The notes beneath the pieces were generated by a model. The model was not told the DNA's origin and made no database searches. It saw nothing but the letters and a program-made list of their open reading frames with translations. This document shows, piece by piece, positions 60,326 through 64,000 of a stretch of DNA of 64,000 nucleotides; positions within the stretch are counted from its first letter, which is position 1, and each line of letters starts with the position of its first letter. The DNA is from Nephrocerus scutellatus. Its lineage: Eukaryota; Arthropoda; Insecta; Diptera; Pipunculidae. The position numbers and the translations under genes are program-made. The DNA is taken from assembly GCA_947095585.1 (NCBI GenBank), contig OX352763.1, positions 20,323,462 through 20,387,461 of the forward strand, in the 5' to 3' direction.

Positions 60326-62378
60326 TGGAATTAAAAAACAAAGGCAACGAATACCGAAGGAAGGAGAAGCAAAACAGAAACCCAAGTGCTGTATGGCGTC
60401 AACGATCCTGTATGAATGGTGGAATGGAGAACAAAATTCCTCCTAATGAATGTGCGTATGGTGATATAGTGTGTTGCTTTGTATGTGCCAGCGTAAGTTT
60501 GCCAAAAGTTTGCTTGCAACTCTCCTTTTGTCAGTATCAATTGACCTGGTTAGATCCTCTTGTATTTGTTATCATGCACAAGAAAAGACAAACGTGATAT
60601 GGGAGAAATCATGGGGAAAACCACCGTTGTTTTCAGGTTCAATAAAAAGTTCAAATTTGTGAGTTCAAATTCGAGATACGAATACATTGTGCAACATGTG
60701 CACAACTCATCCACTCATATGCATTTATTAATACCGTGCCTACTTGCAGTGGGGCAAGTCCTTAAATTCTTTTACGTAAATTTATCTTAAAGTTCACATA
60801 ATTTAATCATCGTACGATGTACGTGCGTGTGGATGTGCAATGCGGAAACCCACATCATTCAGTTCGCTGATCAAAGGCAGAGTTTACATTGCTTTTAAAA
60901 CTTTGCCCTATTTGCCTTGTTGACACAAATTTTTGCACCTTTTGCACAATTTTTCGCCCCTTTTACGTACCTACTGTAACGTAATAATTGCCACACATTT
61001 GAGACTGATGTTACTTTGATAGTTGTTGATGTTCTTACGGGGGGGAAATAGTGAGGTGAAAAGAAGATAAAAATGGCCGCAATTCCGCCGCCATTTAATG
61101 CACACATCTGTGGGCTGGACATTCACCGTAAATGGTCAAAACACTCGTCAAAGGAGTGAATGGATGCATAAGTTAAAGAAGGTAGGATCAGCGGACAACA
61201 AAACAGAAACACCCCTTGCCAATGTCGTGTCATCCATTGGGGGCATTCATCATACACTCGCGTGCTTCAATAAGTTCAGAGACGACGTCTTGTCAGTCAT
61301 CGGCCGGCGGTGTAATGTAGGAATTGTCAGCGTAATTTAATATTGCAAATACTGACAAAGAAGAAGAAGAAGAGAAAAATGAGAAAGAAAGACAGACAGA
61401 GGACTGGTTTGTTTGTATGTTTTATATACGCCACAATGAGACCCACAATTCCACAGTTAAGTTAATCCTCAAATGAAATAGATACTCCCGTCTTTGTCAT
61501 TTGATGTTCTGAATTCTGAATTCTTATAGCGAACAATAAAGATAAGAGGATCCCCTCCCATAACTCCTAGTGCACAGTAGTTTACCAAACGCGAATTGCA
61601 TGTCATAAGTAATGGATATATATTTATTTTTTCACTTCTCATACTCGCAGCGTCAGAATTGTTATGCGGTTTGTTGCCTCTTGCAGTGCGTGTTATGGCT
61701 TAGGTTTTAGTTGACGCGGCACATATACGTACATATAATATTTCCATTACGAATAACTTCACAACTAAACGGAAGAGGAATAAAATGTCAAGCACAAACG
61801 AGGTCTAATGGCTGACTTCTGGGAGGGAGCTCCTCCTTAATCACTAATGCCATGCAATTATAAATTTGTACACGGCAAGCTAAGGTAAAAGAGAATGAAA
61901 GAGAGAGAAAACAAAGCGGGGTTTCCTAACAATAAACGTAGAACAATGAAAGAAAAAAAAACAAATTCATAAATGCGGGAAAATCTACGAGTGAACATAC
62001 ACTTAATTAAATACGACACACAGAGGAGCAGATGCAAATGCAAAAAGGATGTGCAAGAAAGGATAATAATTATAATAATATTTTATAGCAAAGTTGTTTG
62101 GTTGCATTTGGATAAATAGATACTTTGGGGAAATAGATACACAGATATTATGTAGATACATTAAAGGCGAACATGGAAGAGCAAAGCGCTAATTAAGTTC
62201 TTCCCAATCATCATCGCACTAGAAATGGTTTATTGTATAGGTTGGCAGGCAGTTTTGCATATCTATTTACACTATAATGTATTTACACTAAAAAGGGTGG
62301 ATGGGGGAGACAATCGAGGGAAGATCAAGAACGAAAAACGCATAAAGTTTTAACCGAGAAAATTTCCATATCACTTAC

Positions 62379-62426
62379 ATTTTTGCAATCTTCAAAGTCC
62401 ATACAGTGATGCCAATCTTGAACAAA
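62379..62426 (-). CDS. Transmembrane protein gene, 48-nt microexon (most 5' seen)
   Basis: The acceptor AG at 62428-62427 (minus strand CTATTTTCAG) and donor GTAAGT at 62378-62373 bound 48 nt in phase 0 reading FVQDWHHCMDFEDCKN. It has two Cys in a CxxxxxC spacing and continues in frame into the next microexon, giving a Cys-rich ectodomain segment before the FnIII-like part. A GGTTT pentanucleotide run lies at 62486-62512, upstream of the acceptor. The start codon and signal peptide are not in the window, so the gene is partial here. Confidence 0.72.
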
Positions 62427-62485
62427 CTGAAAATAGAAGAGAGAGAAAGAGAGAAGATTAGTTTATAGTTTTTTTGTTTACTTTC

Positions 62486-62512
62486 GTTTGGTTTGGTTTG
62501 GTTTGGTTTGGT
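62486..62512. repeat. GTTTG pentanucleotide microsatellite
   Basis: Five units of GTTTG read directly, about 60 bp upstream of the microexon acceptor in gene orientation. Confidence 0.9.
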
Positions 62513-62980
62513 ATACAGTAGCCACTCGATAAGTGTCACCAATTCGGTATTACTTATAGTGTTTTTGAATCAACTAAGATTTTTTAAACGAAATTTCCTA
62601 CTTTATTAATAAAATATATTATATGCAACATTTCTAGAATTTAAAAGCGTTTACCCTCAGTTAAAACTTTTTGTAAATGAATCGTTTCCTCTTGAATTGA
62701 ATTAAATTGTTTAGAAAATTTGTAAATTAAATAGCTGGAGACCGATTAAAGCAAATGAATTTATTATTATTTAAATACATGAATTAAAATTAATGAAAAC
62801 GAATTGAGATATTTATTGGAGTCAAGTTCAAAGCTTGGCTTGTGTCGCAATCGTACTTCTTGTGTCTTCTCTACGCCTCTCTTTTTGCGACTGACTTGTA
62901 TTTCATATTTTTTTTTTGACAGTTCATTTGTAAGGCGAAAAATATTTGTACATTTTATGACTTTATAATTATAAAATAAA

Positions 62981-63093
62981 TAGTAGTGAGACACTTAAAA
63001 GTGCTGGCAACGAAATAGAACGAGTGATAATTGTGTTTTAAAATTATCACTCGTTCTATTTTGTTGTCAGCACTGTTAAGTGTCTCACTACTA
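62981..63093. repeat. Long near-perfect hairpin (about 53-bp arms)
   Basis: The left arm 62981-63033 begins TAGTAGTGAGACACTTAA, and the right arm 63040-63093 ends with the reverse complement, TTAAGTGTCTCACTACTA. The inner half pairs GAACGAGTGATAATT with AATTATCACTCGTTC. Only about three mismatches occur. No coding or target-site duplication was seen. It lies in the intron or upstream region of the membrane-protein gene. It could be a MITE or a small-RNA hairpin precursor. Confidence 0.85.
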
Positions 63094-63655
63094 GTACTAC
63101 TAACAGTGGATTGAACATTTCACAGCTGACTAAGAAAAAAGACTCGGAAAGCATATAAAATGCTTGTATTTATCAACATAATAGCCCTTAATTCAATACA
63201 CTACCTAATTCCATTATTATTATTTTCCAATTTAAATTAATTATTATTTATTTATTTATTTATTCTACGATAAGTATCATCAGCAAAAACGCCTTAATAT
63301 ATAATGTAATATAAAATAACATATAGAAAGCAAATTTATTACAAAATTCAATTCAAACTTAAGCCTAGGTAAAGAATTATCAAATAAATTATAACATTTA
63401 TTAAAAGTAGAAGAAGATTGGTGAAGTGGATCACACTCACCATAACATGTATTATGAAGTCCTAAATAAAAAAAGTTCCTAGCTCTTAAGCTATGTGGAT
63501 AGTCACAGAAGTACTCGACCTGACTTATAGATAGCGGTTTTTGTTTAAAAAGAATGACTGTGGTAGAAAGAACCAACCTTACAAAGCTTAAATTTGACGT
63601 TTGAAGACGCTACGATGTTTAGTAATTGTACGACAGCCATCAATAAATGGTGTTG

Positions 63656-63745
63656 GATGAACGTCGACTGAAAGTGCGTGAGCTAGCAGATATGGCAGGC
63701 ATTCCAAAAAGTGCTGTACATCATATTTTGACTGATAGTTTGGAC
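63656..63745 (+). mobile_element. Mariner transposase fragment (helix-turn-helix)
   Basis: The frame reads DERRLKVRELADMAGIPKSA and VHHILTDSLD, the second helix-turn-helix of mariner/SETMAR-type transposases (RRLKVRELAE...S..SVHHIL). It is about 30 residues and is lost on both sides. The family differs from the 3806-5090 copy. Confidence 0.75.
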
Positions 63746-63764
63746 ATTTTGTTTCGGTAGAAAA

Positions 63765-63845
63765 AAAAATCGAATAATCGAATAGTCGCAGTCGCTCTAA
63801 TTATTCGGATAGCTCAGTATTCGTATATTCACATTGGAAACCCTA
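63765..63845. repeat. hAT-end-like repeats
   Basis: CGAATAATCGAATAG (63771-63785), ATTATTCGG (63800-63808) and GTATTCGTATATTC (63818-63831) repeat a CGAATA/TATTCG word, followed by AACCCTAC. This resembles the subterminal words next to the hAT copy at 50430-50504. Confidence 0.35.
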
Positions 63846-64000
63846 CTTGCCCATTTCTATTACTGTAACTTTGGAATCAATGTTTTAATGCATCTGTCAA
63901 GTGCTGTGAATACTTTGTCCATCAAAATGTTTTAGACTTTTTTTTTTGTGATGCAGTACATTCAAGAAATGTTTCACAGATTCTGATTGGGTCTTATAAT

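Larger units (their letters stand above)
52318..62378 (-). other. Intron 1 (window numbering) of the membrane-protein gene
   Basis: The donor GTAAGT (62378-62373) and acceptor AG at 52319-52318 are read directly. It is about 10.1 kb long. It contains a LINE copy, a minisatellite and several simple repeats, listed separately. Many short A/T-rich open frames on both strands show no motif. Confidence 0.75.
62429..64000. other. Upstream intron or 5' region, no further exon recognised
   Basis: If the gene continues beyond the right edge, this is intron. I found no further exon with matching phase and good splice sites. It holds the hairpin above, a TTTA tetranucleotide run (63245-63264) and transposon fragments at 63656-63845. 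Confidence 0.5.

Noticed and set aside
1..64000. CRISPR arrays, bacterial operons or phage-type systems
   Set aside because: No regularly spaced short repeats with unique spacers and no prokaryotic gene layout; the window is a fly genome segment.

Overview
The window looks like nuclear DNA of a fly (Diptera, Brachycera; possibly a calyptrate or tephritid). This is inferred from AT-rich sequence, GT-AG introns with tiny exons in kilobase introns, one neuronal-type transmembrane gene, and a dense layer of decayed LINE, mariner, hAT and SINE copies. No bacterial-style gene organisation, CRISPR array, rRNA gene or genuine tRNA gene is visible.

One host gene is supported. It lies on the minus strand and its 3' part is assembled here from four phase-0 exons: 62379-62426, 52261-52317, 47404-47655 and 44716-45363 (stop codon included). 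Introns are about 10.1, 4.6 and 2.0 kb. The joined fragment is a type I membrane protein: a cysteine-bearing ectodomain, a fibronectin-III-like segment, a Ser/Thr-rich stalk, one membrane helix and a cytoplasmic tail of about 63 residues. The 5' exons (signal peptide, start codon) lie beyond the right edge. Its 3' UTR should run left from 44715. The Drosophila axon-guidance protein Fend (forked end) is a candidate homologue, but I could not confirm it and assign no symbol.

The left 42 kb holds no host gene that I can support. It is a mosaic of broken transposons. There are LINEs with RT and RNase H of I/LOA type (6480-7990, 18790-20070, 22440-23790, 26640-27790, 39020-39600), RTE-like RT pieces (12738-13792, 35387-36060, 37960-38200), CR1/Jockey-like RT copies (31140-32535 here and 56230-57240 inside intron 1), a Tc1/mariner pseudogene (3806-5090) and a hAT pseudogene in intron 2 (50425-51274).

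The most informative signals are as follows. A tRNA-derived SINE family has A and B boxes and an ATT-repeat tail; one copy carries a perfect 10-bp target-site duplication, and four or five degraded relatives are scattered through the window. A 116-bp, 5'-truncated LINE tail ends in (CCTAA)n, the insect-telomere motif, and sits in the mariner copy between perfect 10-bp duplications. Two long near-perfect hairpins of about 113-120 bp lie at 12224-12343 and 62981-63093. A stretch of an RTE-like RT is tandemly triplicated. CpG-rich tandem and palindromic repeats stand out from the AT-rich background. All family calls come from reading translated motifs by eye, and no search was run.
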